Positions 47,275-60,099 of a stretch of DNA of 64,000 nucleotides are shown one piece after another (the first letter of the stretch is position 1; every line of letters begins with the position of its first letter). The translations under genes were made by a program, and so were the position numbers. The DNA is from Apostichopus japonicus (Eukaryota; Echinodermata; Holothuroidea; Aspidochirotida; Stichopodidae): positions 8,131,001-8,195,000 of the forward strand of contig NC_092578.1 in NCBI RefSeq assembly GCF_037975245.1, in the 5' to 3' direction. The notes under the pieces were generated by a model, which was given only the letters and a program-made list of their open reading frames with translations, was not told the DNA's origin and ran no database searches.

Positions 47275-47452
47275 ATGTTAGTTTTTGTCTTCGGTAATTC
47301 AAAACGGTCGTCGTTTCTTTCATTACTATTGTTAACGGAACTGTTACTCATTTCGTTGTCATGTATGTATATGTTAAAATATGCATCGATTGGACAAAGT
47401 CTCACGAGAAATAAGAAAGTAAGCGATGCCGAAGGAAACGAAGACAGACAAG
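47275..47452 (+). CDS. Candidate first exon of the glycosyltransferase gene (signal anchor)
   Basis: The ATG is followed by a short basic segment and a strong hydrophobic run (FLSLLLLTELLLISLSCMYML), then a polar stem-like stretch. This is the N-terminus expected of a type II Golgi glycosyltransferase. A CAAG|GTTCGA donor at 47453 leaves phase 1, matching the acceptor phase at 51560. An alternative GTAAGC donor at 47419 would be phase 0 and would not fit. Transcript evidence is needed to join the exons. Confidence 0.45.
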
Positions 47453-50400
47453 GTTCGAAACATATCTATATATTACTTTTTTGTTTCTTTGTCGTTTTTT
47501 CTCCATTTTCGAATAATTATTACACCTTAAAGAGTGTTTTATTATCCAATAGTTTATCCAGGTGAGGGGCAATGTTTTGAGTGTAGGATCATAGCGCCCC
47601 AGAATCAACACCACACACTATGGACTTTTTAGACTTTAAAACTTAATAACTTGAAAACCAACAGGAATTTGATTCTTTTTTTTAAAACTTATTCAAAATT
47701 AAAACTTTACAGGTTATTCGGAACGGTGTTCTTCTGTGGGTTTGATATATCTGGTTTTCAAATAAGAAGTGCATGTGGTTGAGTTCTATAATGCAGAATC
47801 GAATATGAAACACAATACAGATATACCTATGTGATACATCTAACGGTACTCAAATACAATAAGGAGATTATCTATTAGATATTTAAAAACGCCGGGCGGG
47901 AAGGGAAGGGTGTGTGAATTTGGCAATGACAAATTTGTATTAGATTTAGATGGGCTGATCTTTGTATAAAGTCAAAAAGAAAATCGTCGTTTCGAGTCAT
48001 AGATTTGACAAAAACCAGTCATTCATTTAGCTTAAATCAAACGTTAATACCTTGAAAACGAGAACAGGATCTCAAAACATCGACAAGAAGTGATGTTTGC
48101 TAAATCTTTACTTTGTTGAACTACGGTACATGTCAACGTTCAACGTGTGCACAAATCCACCGTTTAATTATATATACCACCACTAGGAAGCAGTTCTCAT
48201 CCTCCCCTCCCTCCATTTTTCGCTTACTGAAAATTAAAAAAAAAATTACAGTGTTATTCGGAACGGTGTCTTGTGTGGGTTTCATATTTCTAGTGTCCAA
48301 ATAAGGAAATGGGTTGAGTTCTATTCTTTTCACCGGTTTCGAAACAACTTTGTTTCCCCATGGCTGCACTGTGGTGATGATCAATGGAGTTGCCTTTCAC
48401 CTCCCTCAGAGGTCAGAAGGGATTGGGACATTGAGTAGCGATGCCGTGGGGGAGGGGGAGGGGTAGGGGTGGTTGCAACAATTTTATGTTTGCCTAATCT
48501 TAATACGTTATCAAGTGCATATCCAGGATTTGGCAAAAGAGTGGGGAGGGTGGACGCTTCATGGGATCGTGGAAGCCGACTTCCATCGATGAGTGACTAA
48601 CTTCACCAGATAATTCACTTTGAAAAGAAGACCCACACCACTTTTCCAAAGTGTGATAATTCTAGATACTCACTTAGAATGGAATGGAAGGGAAGTTTGT
48701 ATAGTTTCAAACATTTCGAGCTTACATTTGCAAGGATGTATAAATATGTCAGTTTTAACGGTTGACAAGTAAGACATTTAGCTGATAAAAATTTAAATAT
48801 TTTGTGTTTTGTACACAGGCCTTGGGTGGATTTAGTTTTGATAAAACAAGAGAATAATACTATACATGATACATATAAAAAAAATATATGGATGTGAAAT
48901 ATTCTGTTATATAGTAGGCCTTCCGACAATTCCCAAAATGTGTACAGTGCTAAGCCATGTACTAATGCGACTATACATCACTTGAAACTAAATAAGTCTT
49001 TTTAGACTGCCACATTTTACCAATAGCCCCCCCCCCCCCCAAACAAACAAAAACAAAAATAAGAAGAAAGATATATGTTGTCCCGTATCTACGCTATTCT
49101 ATAGCCTAAGTTATGTTTAACAACAATAATAACATCAAATGATGCATCGAATATAAAACACAATACAGATATAGCTATGTGTTACATCTGACGGTGCTAA
49201 AATACAATAAATACACTAGGTTATTTTAAATTTGGCCATTTTGCTGAAAGAAAAAGACTAAGGCGTTAGAAACTATTGCCACGTAATGAATAGAGGTTTC
49301 ATTTTACTGGAAAGTTTTGAGGTGACTTTTTGGCTTGGTCTCTCAAATAAAAGTTTAAAAAACTGTGACTCTCGAATTTGCCTCCCCCCCCCCACCCTCC
49401 GGCCCTTCACCTCAGGACAGAGCCCTCTTCCGTCGCCCCTATTTAGGAGAATTAACATTGTAAGAAGTGTTCACAAAAGTGGTAATTTGGAAAGCCATAT
49501 TTCTTTCTCGTAAACATAGTGACGATATCAGTTTATTTCCATCCGATGAGTGTGGGATACTGGAGGTAACGGTGAAGGGCCAGGAGTTGGGACATGGCGG
49601 TAAAGTTCTACAATAACCTATTACAATTCAAAAGTAATATATATTCGAATGAGTCTTTGCGATTGTGATAGTCTGCGAGTGTATGCATGTGCTCGTGTGT
49701 GTGACGCCTTGTCTTGTTAACACGATAACTCAACAACTATATGGTGGGTGAACTACATATTTGGTACGTGGATACACCTTATAGAGTATAAGAATTAGTT
49801 TGCATTTTGTGGAGATCGAAAGTCATTTGAGGTCAAAATCCTAAAACCTTGTAAACAACGTTAAATCAAAAAGTAAAAGGTTGAAATTACTTCGTACTTG
49901 GTATGTGGATGCACCTTATATATGTAGTACAAGAACCTTTATGTTTCTGAAGAGTTAAATGTCATTCGAGGTCAACAGAGGTCAAAGTCTGAAAACCTTG
50001 AAAGCTCTCAAACTCAAAATGAAATTTTTGATTTTTCGTAGATGCAACTAATTGAGTACAAGAACCATTTTATTTTTGCAGAGATCAAGGGTCATTTGAG
50101 GTAGTCAGTGGTCGGGATGTAAAGATACGTAACTTGCCCAACTACAGAATTGGTGAAAATTGTATACTTTCTATATTTCAGAGAGACAAACGTTCACCAC
50201 TACTAGTTGGAAGTCTGTGACACGTAAACATTAAGTCTTGAGGGCCAAAATGAAGTTAGGGGGAAGCAATATGACAAATCTAACTCCTTCCGCCTAATTG
50301 ACCCACACATCATTGTTTCTCAACTTTGAGCGACATTACTTGGACGAAAGCTTGCTTTTCTGCATCAATAACTATCACCTGATGTGACCTTTTCTCTTTT

Positions 50401-51559
50401 AAATGATACACTTCTACTAATCATCACTCATCAATTTTCAGAAATGCTTTAGTTTGGTAATTATTACGTCATCTGTAACTGTCTTCTGATGTTCTGGTAT
50501 ACTTGACTTTAGGACACATTTTTCCTCAGTTGTTCCATCAATAAGGCAATTCCAAAAGTAAACTTTTAAGGTTAGGAATCACGAAGCCTTCTGGCTTTCT
50601 GGTTCTTGGTTACTTGCCATAGGCAAGCAAGTAAGTCAACTTAGCGCGTGTTTGTGTTGGTTTCATCATAGGTCACACTGTGTAAATCCTTATCAACACA
50701 AACCTTGTAAACACGATATCGTAAGATTGGTTACATCACATAGCTCATATTTGGCACGTGTCTTTTTTATATAGTAAGTACAAGCATCCTATTATTTTGG
50801 GTGGAGGGCAAATGTACTTTGGTGGTCAGCAGAGGGCTCATATATGTATGTTAGGATAGCATTACGTAGTGTAAAGCTTCTGCACAATTTTGTGTACGGC
50901 AGAGTTTATTTAAGGTCACCAGGGGTCAAAATTTGTATTCTTTGTTAACACGGTTTCTCCATATAGGAAGCTGTATTGGCCTTCTTATATTGCATGCAAC
51001 TTCCCTGTAATGAGAACAAGAATCTTTTTATTTGGTGGAAGTTAAAGGTTATTTAGGTCATCACATGTCACAATCTGTTAAGCCTTGTAAACGATATCGC
51101 AAGATTGGTTATATCACATAGCTCATTTTTTGCATGTGTATTTCTTATAGTATAATTACAAGAACCTAGGTCATTTGGGGTCAGCAGAGGTCAAAATATC
51201 AAATGAATGTCATCAGGTTAACTATAACAAATGCAAATTCCGCTCCTTGTGATTGGAGTGAGCTTGCAAAATAAATTACTAACAGCAAACAACGTCCCTC
51301 TGTCTTTCTTTCATCGTTGTAGAATTATGTCACATGATTCGCAGTCATCAAACTATGTAGGCAATGAGTCTGTTTAGATTTATACTGCTCCCCATCTGCA
51401 GTATCAACTTCAGCCGGAGTTAGCTTGCAAACTACTTTTGTGCTGCATCTGTAATGTATTTTAAGGCAAGTAACCGCATGGCCGGGAGGGGTTTCCCTCA
51501 GGTGACGTTATAGTGGTTTGATGATTGACGAGGGCGTTCTCTGTTATATCTTGATATAG
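47453..51559 (+). other. Presumed intron of the glycosyltransferase gene
   Basis: No genes. A block near 47690-47870 (ttattcggaacggtgt, cacaatacagatata) recurs in parts at 48245-48310 and 49140-49210. From 49690 to 51240 R2-like sub-units lie in the reverse orientation (tgtaaacacgatat, aggtcaaa, acaagaacc). Confidence 0.4.
49690..51240 (-). repeat. R2-like repeat units, reverse orientation
   Basis: At least six degenerate sub-units with tgtaaac, acaagaacctttt, gtcatttgaggtc and aggtcaaa follow a GTGTGTGTGACGCCTTG edge. That edge is the complement of the CA-rich end of R2. Half-sites AGGTCA are frequent. Confidence 0.6.
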
Positions 51560-52701
51560 ACGGGATACGAGCAGTAACAACCGACCTTAAAGCAAACCCG
51601 AAACTGATTTCAACATTGTCGATAATGGGAGGGTGTCCCATCGACTGGCCTCTTGATATTATAGGGCGAGACCAGAGCAGTGGCAAAATATACCAAATAT
51701 GTCGTCATTGGAAAAATCGCGAAGAGTGGGAGTGCGCTAACGGTTGGACGAGGGCCCGAAATGCGACAAATTGTGAATTTACGAAGAACGGTAAGGAAAA
51801 TTTAACTATAGAGTTTGAAAATTCCAACAATCAATCTAGCACTGTTAGTATTAGCGTAACAACGGAAGTGGTTACGCAACCACCTCGTGCCGATCCTTGC
51901 ACCATTTACACGTATTTTGAAACAATTCCTAATCAGACGTTCAAATTGCAGGAGGCTGCTGTGGACACTCTTAAGCTATGGGAGAAGGTTTGGTCGATAC
52001 AGGGTTGGCATCCCGTAATATTGACAGTACAAGATGCAAAACGCCATCAGAATTATAGCTATTTTCGTGACCGCTTTTCAAGCTTCCCGACGATCAATGC
52101 TAAGGAGTATGAGTTGGCTTGTTTTATGCGGCATGTCGCTATGGCAACTGTCGGTGGCGGTTTCCTGTCCGACTACGATGTATTGCCTCTTTATATACCG
52201 CGATGTGTAAAGCCCTTGTCCTCCGGTAAATACACCGTCATTGACAGACACATCCCCTCCTTGGTATCAGCAAGTGGACAAGAATACACGCGCATTGCAG
52301 GACTTATGGCTGAGTTTAAGTGGAAAGACCATCCGAACCTCTTCAACCAAAGTGGACGCCAACATGTTTCTGACATGTTAGTCATGAAAAAACTTACCGA
52401 GGACAAAATGGCCATGAGTTACAGTTTGGTGCTGGATGCCAAGTACATAGTCTTAGGGGACCTGTCGTGTAATGAACTGGTTAAAGATGGTACAGTTTCA
52501 GGGGGCCTACCATCGCGACCATGGGCGGTGCACTTCTCCCACCAAACCCTTTCTAAAGTGAGAAAGGATTATCACTTTCCTGGATGGTTACGAAGTAAAC
52601 TCAACCAAAATGTTGAAGAAAAACGTGCTTTATTTATGTCGGAGGTTTACAACGTTTATTGCTGGAATTGTCTCTCCAAGTATGGTATTAATTGCGCTTG
52701 A
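51560..52701 (+). CDS. Glycosyltransferase with DXD-like motif (GT32/Gly_transf_sug-like), main exon
   Basis: The frame is open from 51529 and the best acceptor (ttctctgttatatcttgatatag) puts the exon start at 51560, phase 1. It ends at TGA 52699-52701, about 380 residues in all. The N-terminal third is Cys/Trp-rich with NxS/T sites (NCEF, NLTIEF, NNQSS), fitting a luminal stem. The catalytic part begins at PCTIYTYFETIPNQTF. It has EYELACFMRHVAMATVGGGF followed directly by LSDYDVLPL, the donor-sugar/metal-binding DXD-like site in a GGG-L-DxD context typical of GT32-type enzymes. The C-terminus is Cys-rich (YCWNCLSKYGINC). The sugar and acceptor are unknown. No membrane anchor lies in this exon, so an upstream anchor exon is required; 47275-47452 is the best candidate. 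A start at the internal ATG near 51625 would lack any targeting signal. Confidence 0.75.
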
Positions 52702-52888
52702 GATGGGAATGAATGGCCCAAATGGGAACAAATGATTTCGACTTGGTTAGCTATAGGATCATGTTTGATCTCTAGAGTAAGGCAAATATGTCACCAAAAC
52801 AGAACTGGTATTGTCCGATACAGGTGACAAACGCCTACAGTGGAATTACGACCTCCCTGACCGGTTTCGAACCTCTGGACATAAAATC

Positions 52889-52966
52889 AGTGTCCATGGC
52901 CTAGTGGTTAGGGTGTCCGCATATAGAGCGGGAGGCCCGGGTTCGAATCTCGGTGGAGGCTGGAAT
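52889..52966 (+). repeat. tRNA-like sequence, probably a SINE head or tRNA pseudogene
   Basis: The A-box-like tggcctagtggttaggg and B-box gggttcgaatctc are at normal spacing. The anticodon stem TCCGC/GCGGG has the loop ATATAGA, and the acceptor stem pairs except at one position. A T-run follows directly. The acceptor mismatch and the adjacent (AT)n argue for a SINE head. Confidence 0.6.
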
Positions 52967-53006
52967 TTTTTTTACTGTTCTGGATTTTCCTTTTCATTAC
53001 GTTTTC

Positions 53007-53009
<3 letters not shown>

Positions 53010-53037
<28 letters not shown>

Positions 53038-53070
53038 GGCTATATATATATATAGGCTATATATATATAT

Positions 53071-53120
<50 letters not shown>
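53010..53120. repeat. (AT)n microsatellite with taggcta interruptions
   Basis: Roughly 110 bp of AT repeat with two tataggctat interruptions. Confidence 0.9.
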
Positions 53121-53121
<1 letters not shown>

Positions 53122-54895
53122 CCCACGATATCAATACCCATTTAAAGGGACAACCAAGCAATGCTTGAGAAGGTAAAGACCCCCCCCCCCCCCCAAATAC
53201 TCTTACCGGTATATCTCCTTATACTATATTATATATAGGCCTACCATCGGTAAAGTCATTTGACGTTATAAAAAGTGTGAAAACTTTGACAAGCATGTGA
53301 CAGCAAGTTAATCCAAGAAATGAAATGTAAATACAGTTTGAATTCACAGTAAAGCCACTTTTTGACTATAAATTTAATAACTATGTGTAAACCGGTCCGT
53401 TGTAGGTGTAACCAGTAAAAACCATTCTGGTTTCAGTTTTCCAGGAGTGAATGAAACTTTGTCAAGTATTTAAAATGTATTGTTCATCGGAAGAATTATA
53501 TGTTAAGTGATTAAACCAATTGGATAAAAAATAATAAATCTGAGGTATGGCTGTCTTTTGTTATGAAAACAAGATCTCTGACATAGATCCATTTACGACG
53601 CGAACTTGTGGATTCTGTGTAGGCGTATCTATTTACCTAACACCAACAGTAGAGTACAATACGGAGTATACTTGTATTTCAATAAATGCCGACAAAGATT
53701 TTATCGTTAACTTAGGAGAATATTTATAAAGAAAAGCTTACACTTTTTGCAATTTGTTGACAGATTTAGAGTCTCAGTACTTGTTTGCCAAATTTTAAAG
53801 TTCGACCTTTCCAGCTTACGTCACTAAAAGCTGAGTGCAAATGACACCGTACTATGCGATTTTCATTTCAATATTCACTATAGTTTTATTGAGTTATCTG
53901 TCGGGTAGCATTTTGAGCTGAATTAAATTAACTAGATTTATTAACGAGTCCGTAGATTCTACAAACTTCAATCAAAATTTGCAAGCCTTGCCCAACAGAT
54001 CATGTGCCAGTCAAATCTTTCTGTTTTGTTTACGACGGTTAGGCCTACTGTAGGACTACTTCCACTTTCGTGGCTAGCCTGTCTTTTGTCCCTTCTCTTG
54101 AATTGAATCTTTCTCTCGGTCTTATACCGATGTAGCTTGCACGTTTGTGTCATTTCCTTCTATTGCAATGAATAAACAGATGTTTTCAGACGTTTCCTCC
54201 TTGGAATTGTAAATAGTGGACGATACAAGTATAGGACTGCGTTAAATCTTGATCGGGTCGCATGTGTAGACTCTTTTGTTTACATGTGTGTACTTTGTGA
54301 ACATGCTGACATGGGCGGTCACAGTGATTTTACGGTAAATCGGAAATAAAAACAGAAAAACCGAAAATAAATTTCTTACTTTCGATTGCGACAACTTTTC
54401 TCCATTTAACCCACCTGGTCAGCCTAGTGCATTCAGAATAAGAAACACTGAATCTACTTTGGAAGTTTGTTTCCCGAAATTCATCAGCAAACACGTATTG
54501 AGACTTTAATAGGATTTTTTTTATCATGACTTTGGGGATCCTAACCCCCCCCCAATTCCACCATACTTCGGATCCCCTCCCCATCCCCCGAAAATTCCTG
54601 ACAGTTTACACTTTCAATAGCTTCAGTTATCCCCTATGACACATTATATCTCCTCCTTCTCCCCATGCCCCCCCCCCCTCCCCCATAAAGCGGAAAAGTA
54701 TATTATACGGCAAACATTTCTCTACAGTTTCACAGAAATTGTTGCCATCAACGCTCTGATCACCCCCCCCCCCCAAAAAAAAAGGGAGAAATAGTTTACT
54801 ATAAAACGCTGGGTACAACGAGTGACGAGTGTATCTTGTGTATTGTCCGTGGGAACAAATCAGACAATAGAGATCTCAGATTATAGACTGATACT
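53121..54895. other. Mostly unassigned; shares a short dispersed repeat with 57089-57170
   Basis: The segment about 53788-53865 (tttgccaaatt, cgacctttccagctta, atgacaccgtactatgc) recurs in the same order at 57089-57170. Poly-C runs lie at 53170, 54545, 54667 and 54763. No gene was recognised. Confidence 0.4.
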
Positions 54896-54995
54896 ATCTC
54901 ATACTGATCGTGGGAACACTTTCAGATATTGCTCGAGCGCGCAATCTTTCATACCATCTCAATGCGGATGATACACAGCTGTATCTTTCTTTCAA

Positions 54996-55274
54996 GGCCG
55001 TGGCTATTCTTACAACTAGTTGTAACAATTATTTATAAAACATTCTTACGAAAAAGGCGAATTCAAGCGCAGTAAAGTAAATAAAGTAACTGCGAATGTA
55101 GTAGGGGTAATCCTAACCCTAACTTTAACCCTAAACCCCAATCCTAACCCTAACCCTAACCGGAAATTATTGTTAGTCCTGGTCGTAAAAATAGTACTCC
55201 TGTCATAAAAATAGCAACTGCGCATGCGTAATCGGAAATTATTCTTACGAATAGTTGTAAGAATAGCCACTTTG
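54996..55274. mobile_element. MITE with telomere-like repeats inside
   Basis: 19-bp perfect inverted repeats (GTGGCTATTCTTACAACTA) lie at 55000-55018 and 55252-55270. The direct repeat TTCTTTCAA flanks at 54987-54995 and 55275-55283 and marks the cut in the LINE frame. The middle contains CCCTAA-type repeats at 55112-55160 and GCGCATGCG. No coding frame. Superfamily unassigned. Confidence 0.75.
55112..55160 (-). repeat. Interstitial telomere-like (TTAGGG)n variants
   Basis: About eight units of CCTAAC/CCCTAA with variants (aactttaacc, aaacccc) form a short degenerate array inside the MITE. Confidence 0.85.
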
Positions 55275-55430
55275 TTCTTTCAACTTGAAACCACAAGATT
55301 CCACCTCAACTGAGAACGCCTTCAGTTTAATGAAGAAATGCGTCAATGGTATCAAATGGTGAGAAGACAGAACTGTTGGTCATCTGTTCAAAATCAACTC
55401 AAGCCAAGTTGTCAATTCCATCGTTTCAAG

Positions 55431-55951
55431 GGCGTAGGAACCGGGGGGCTGGGGCGCCAGCCCCCCCCCACCCAGTGAAAAATATGGAGGGGTGGAAGTA
55501 TCATTCCGCCCCCCCCCAACCCCTTTTTCATTTCCAAATGAGAAAAAAAATCTCATTTGGAGCACCAAATTGCATCTAGGGCCAGGTGAAAATGCAAAAT
55601 TATATACAAAATGGAGTAGGTGGGTTAAAGTGTGCTATATTGCACCAAATTGCATCTGAGGCCAACTGGAAATGCAAAAGATAATTATATATATATATAT
55701 ATATAGATAGATAGATATATATATATATAGATATATATATATAGATATATATATAAATATAGATACATATATAAATATATATATATGCATATACACATTC
55801 TTGATGATTCACATATATACACATCCACACACACGCAAACATATATATATATATATGTGTGTGTGTGTATGTGGGTGTGTATATATATGTGTATCATATA
55901 TGAGGGCAGTATACAGATAACCTCTTACTAGTTAGAGGTGTGACCTATGGT
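55431..55951. other. hAT-like terminus fragment and (AT)n/(GT)n microsatellites
   Basis: The segment 55430-55520 (agggcgtaggaaccgggg, then C-rich) resembles a hAT-type end without a partner. The duplicate gcaccaaattgcatct ... ggccag/aact occurs at 55560 and 55643. ATAT/GATA-rich repeats occupy 55683-55890 with a GTGT stretch near 55857. Confidence 0.5.
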
Positions 55952-56875
55952 CATGGACGGCGATCATGGGGGGACAGGAGGACATGTCCCCCCTAATATT
56001 TTAGGTGGGGGATATATTATCTTATATCCCCCCCCCCAATATTTGGTGGCATATTTTTTATGGTATCGCTAGTAATTTCAAAATAGAAATTGCGTAGATG
56101 CAATTAACAAGGCCTGGAGAGTGCCATTTCCAACGATCTGGGAGGCATTTTCGGCCAAAATTTTCTTTGACGCTTTACCCATGCATGGTAGCGCCACACT
56201 TAGATATTTGACTACAAGCTTCCCCCCTCTCGTGGCAAAATTCCTCGCTACGCGCATGTCTAACCGCATCACAATTTGTTACTAAATATCACCAAGAAAC
56301 GACACAGACTTTCACCGAGAGTAGTTTATACTTATTTTCGAAATGAATTAGCTAGACGGACCATGGGTGCAGATCCTGGTGGGAGAGCGGGACGCGTCCT
56401 CACCAACTTTTTCATTGTTGGGGACATGATATACCGTGTCCCCACCTATTTGTCTTGACCAAACGCTGCATTGAAAATTTCCCTGTATTGAACTTTGGCG
56501 CATTTTGATCCAGCATTGTGCAAATGACATGCAGCAGTTCTCACTTTATTACATATATCCACAGTTGTTAAATTTTGGAACGAAATCGCATTTGCGGCAG
56601 TCTATAAATGTTTTCTGGGAGAGGACCCAGACCCATCGTATACAAAATGGTCGCGCTCCGCTAAGATATATCAGAGAACAGATACGCGTCCCCATCATTA
56701 TCCAAGACTGATCTGCGCCCATGTGACGGGCCGCATTCGTAATGAAATTTGGTATATATACAAAATATCACGAAGTGCGCGAACAATTTTGGGGATGTAG
56801 TTGCTACGCGCCTAAACCCAAGCAAATGTCCCCCCCCCTCCCCCCTCCGTGATTTGAAACAAATCGCCGCCCCTG
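55952..56875. mobile_element. hAT-like non-autonomous element with perfect 8-bp TSD
   Basis: 924 bp flanked by CCTATGGT at 55944-55951 and 56876-56883. Ends: CATGGACGGCGATCATGG on the left and CAGGGGCGGCGATTTG read inward from the right. No transposase. Two degraded copies of the shared hAT core (gcgccacacttagatat at about 56190; cgcgctccgctaagata at about 56652) are inside. Confidence 0.8.
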
Positions 56876-56883
56876 CCTATGGT

Positions 56884-59479
56884 AGCCTACTTGATGAGTT
56901 ATCAACATATTTACAGATAAAGCAGTAACGAACTGTCTCAAATTTAGGCGAAACATCTAACTTTCCTTCTCAACTCTTGCGAGAAAGTTAAAGATTTGGC
57001 ATTCTTCTTTACCTCCGAACGAAGTTTACAATACCCCCCCCCCCCCAAAAAAAAAAGAAGCTCTACCAAGTCTTATAGTCTCATCACTCATTTGCCAAAT
57101 TAAAACTTCGACCTTTTTCCAGCTTACTGTCCTAAAAGTTCAGTAAAATATGACACCGTTCTATGCAAATGGTATTAAGACTTTAAAAGACGCACACTTG
57201 CGATTTATGAGCAAACGAAAAATTGCTAACCGTAATTATTCTTGGAATTATATTCCGAAATTCAACTGATAAACTTAGTGTCTAGAACAAACCTCCGTAA
57301 AGAGCCTGTGACTGTGTATTTTACGAAATAATACTAACTCTTCTCAAACACTCACCATTGGATGAAACAATTACCTATGAAAGGGCATCTAATAATTATG
57401 TGTAAGTTACTTTCAACCACATATCTTATTTTTGACACAAACCTTCCTGTGTCACTCACTCACTATAAATTTAACGACCACGGAAAGTAAAAGAAACCGG
57501 TTAGAAGTATCTCATTTTTATCGCCTTTTGCTTTTAAGTCGGTTCAAAACTACTCCTCTGTTCACGGCTCGGACGCTCTACGGAGTTACAGCTAAGAAAC
57601 GACTCTTGGTGTTTTCTTATCCGCCAATGTCTTCTATTCGAGTGACGCCCTCTAGTAGTTAGGCATAAAGTAATCGTGTGGCGCCATCAAGATCCTCTCT
57701 ACGTGGATGACAAACAAGAATTTGCGGGAGAAAAAATAAAACAACTGTAAAAGTTCAACTCTTCAACTAGTACGCTTGGGTAGTTCTAAATTCGGAATGA
57801 AAGTCGGCACTACAGGACAGTACGCGTGTCAGCAAATAATCGGTCAATTTAATAGCACAAGAGGTACATACAAGCCAGACAGAGTGACTTGCTCCAGTGA
57901 GCATAGCACTCTGTTCTACAGTTAAATCTATGTTTGCAACACTTTCTTCTCGTCCAGGATATCCATATATTATCAACGTTAACAGGTTGACATACTGATT
58001 AGGCGAAATTTGGATGAATTTTCTACAAAAGGATTGAAATTCTATATAATAGAGCACAGATGTTCCTGCTTAATTAAAAGAAAAGTGACATCACTTGCTT
58101 TGTATGTACCAATATTTGCGGTAGCACTATAATGCAAACAACAGATCGGGGTCTTAAGGCGGTCCAGCTCCCCCCACTCCCCCCCCCCCCTTCTTTTTCA
58201 TGGCGAAAACTACGATGTAAAGATGAATGCAACTGCGTGAAGTATAAGGAACTTTGCGATGATGCGCGAGTAAGGCAATCAATAGAATATTTCGATATAT
58301 AAATTAAAGCCTTAACTGTACCAGTGCATATATATATTCATTATTAACTCATCCTTACACGTAGTGTACTGGGGTGAGCTATTGTACGCTATCGACCATT
58401 TGTGTCTCAATTCCCTGCATGTAATGTATAGATGTAGTAATATAGATATTGTACTCCACATCAGAAATATGAGAAAGTGCGGTGTGGTTGAGTGTGAGTG
58501 AGTGAGTGAGCAAAAAAAGTGTCGCTAACTCCTCCTAGATCGTAAATCTGATCACGCTCAAACTGGTGGGTAGGTGAACCTGACCATGTAAACTCGTACC
58601 TGCGTGATTGAGGGCGTTATATGTCAAAGGTCAAATAACCACAAACAGCACTTTTGGAAATATTATGCGCGTACGAAAATGACGAAATGGCCACAATCCT
58701 CAAAACGACGTGGGATATCAGACTGTAAGTTTTCATAGCAGTATTTACTGTAAAACGCAAAAGATCACGTGATCAAAGGAGACCAGAGGTCAAAATTGTG
58801 CCCAAAAGCGTTTCGCGAGCTACTCCTTATAGCCATAAGGCCGATGGACTTCAAACTTGGTGGGTTTGTACCTAGGTTTGTATTGTTTTGCCTGCGTGTC
58901 ATATGAGGACGTCAAAGGTCGGAGGTCAAAGGTCGAATGACACCAACACAGCATCTTGGCCATTACGAGTATACCAGAAATAACGATATAGCATAAACCA
59001 TCAAACACAAGTAGGACGTTACAGACTATAATATGTTTACAGTTCATGAATAAATGTAAACGTCAAACTCACGTGATCAAAGTAGGTAAAAGTTCAAACT
59101 CTACGAAACTTGTCCATGTACCAAAATGTCCTAAAATAAGTGGTTAAATTTTTCCAAGTATCAATTGCAAAATCCTACCAATATACAGGGGCGGATCCAG
59201 GATTTTAGAAATGAGTGGTGGTGGCCCTGTTGTCGTTGCATCCGACTGCCATGTAAGCGAGATCTGGGAGTCCTCCCACGAAAAAAAAACTTAGACGTGT
59301 GTGGTGGTGCATTCTGAGGAATATTTAGGCTATAAATTAGGTGTATAATTATAGGTCTACGTGCGACGTTTTGCTAATGACTACTTGTAATAACGTGTAA
59401 TAATACGTGTTATAACCCTCTCCCACTTACTAAAGAAATGATGCAATATATTAATTTGCCTTTAATGTAGAATAGCATT
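56884..59479. other. Mostly unassigned; reverse R2-like units at about 58490-59110
   Basis: At 58490-59110 AGGTCA-type half-sites occur with gtgagtgagtgagtgagc at the edge (tcaaaggtcaaa, ggtcggaggtcaaaggtc). Poly-C runs are at 57033 and 58179. No gene was recognised. Confidence 0.4.
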
Positions 59480-60099
59480 AGTCAATTGGCTGGACTATGC
59501 ATAACTATGAAATGATACGCAGAAAAGAAATCCTGACAAACATGCGGAAAACATGACAACGTGACTATACATGTACACAACACTTAACCACACTGCTTTC
59601 CATGACTAAATGAATACACAAGATTACATCACATTGCATTGCCTGACTACACGAATACACAACCTATCATGCTATCCTACATGGATATGAAACACGTCAC
59701 ACTGCGCTACAAGACTACACAACACGTGATCACGTTGCACTGCATAACGGAATGACTACACCAAACTCCATCACACTCCACTGCATGACTACACAACACT
59801 ATATCACGCTATCCTACATGGATATGAAACACGTCACACTGCGCTACAAGACTACACAACACGTGATCACGTTGCACTGCATAACGGAATGACTACACCA
59901 AACTCCATCACACTCCACTGCATGACTACACAACACTATATCACGCTATCCTACATGGATATGAAACACGTCACACTGCGCTACAAGACTACACAACACG
60001 TGATCACGTTGCACTGCATAACGGAATGACTACACCAAACTCCATCACACTCCACTGCATGACTACACAACACTATATCACGCTATCCTACATGGATAT

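Larger units (their letters stand above)
54900..55430 (+). pseudogene. LINE reverse transcriptase remnant, split by a MITE
   Basis: Before the insert one frame reads LSDIARARNLSYHLNADDTQ followed by LYLSF; ADD is the catalytic motif of a LINE polymerase. After the insert NGEKTELLVICSKSTQAKL is the block that normally follows. Stops and indels occur between them, and the N- and C-terminal parts are lost. Confidence 0.65.

Noticed and set aside
52889-52966. Functional tRNA gene
   Set aside because: The acceptor stem has a mismatch, and the context (T-run then (AT)n) fits a SINE head or pseudogene better.
59672-60096. CRISPR-like regular repeats
   Set aside because: The whole 137-bp unit repeats with no unique spacers, so this is a satellite. 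Context is eukaryotic.
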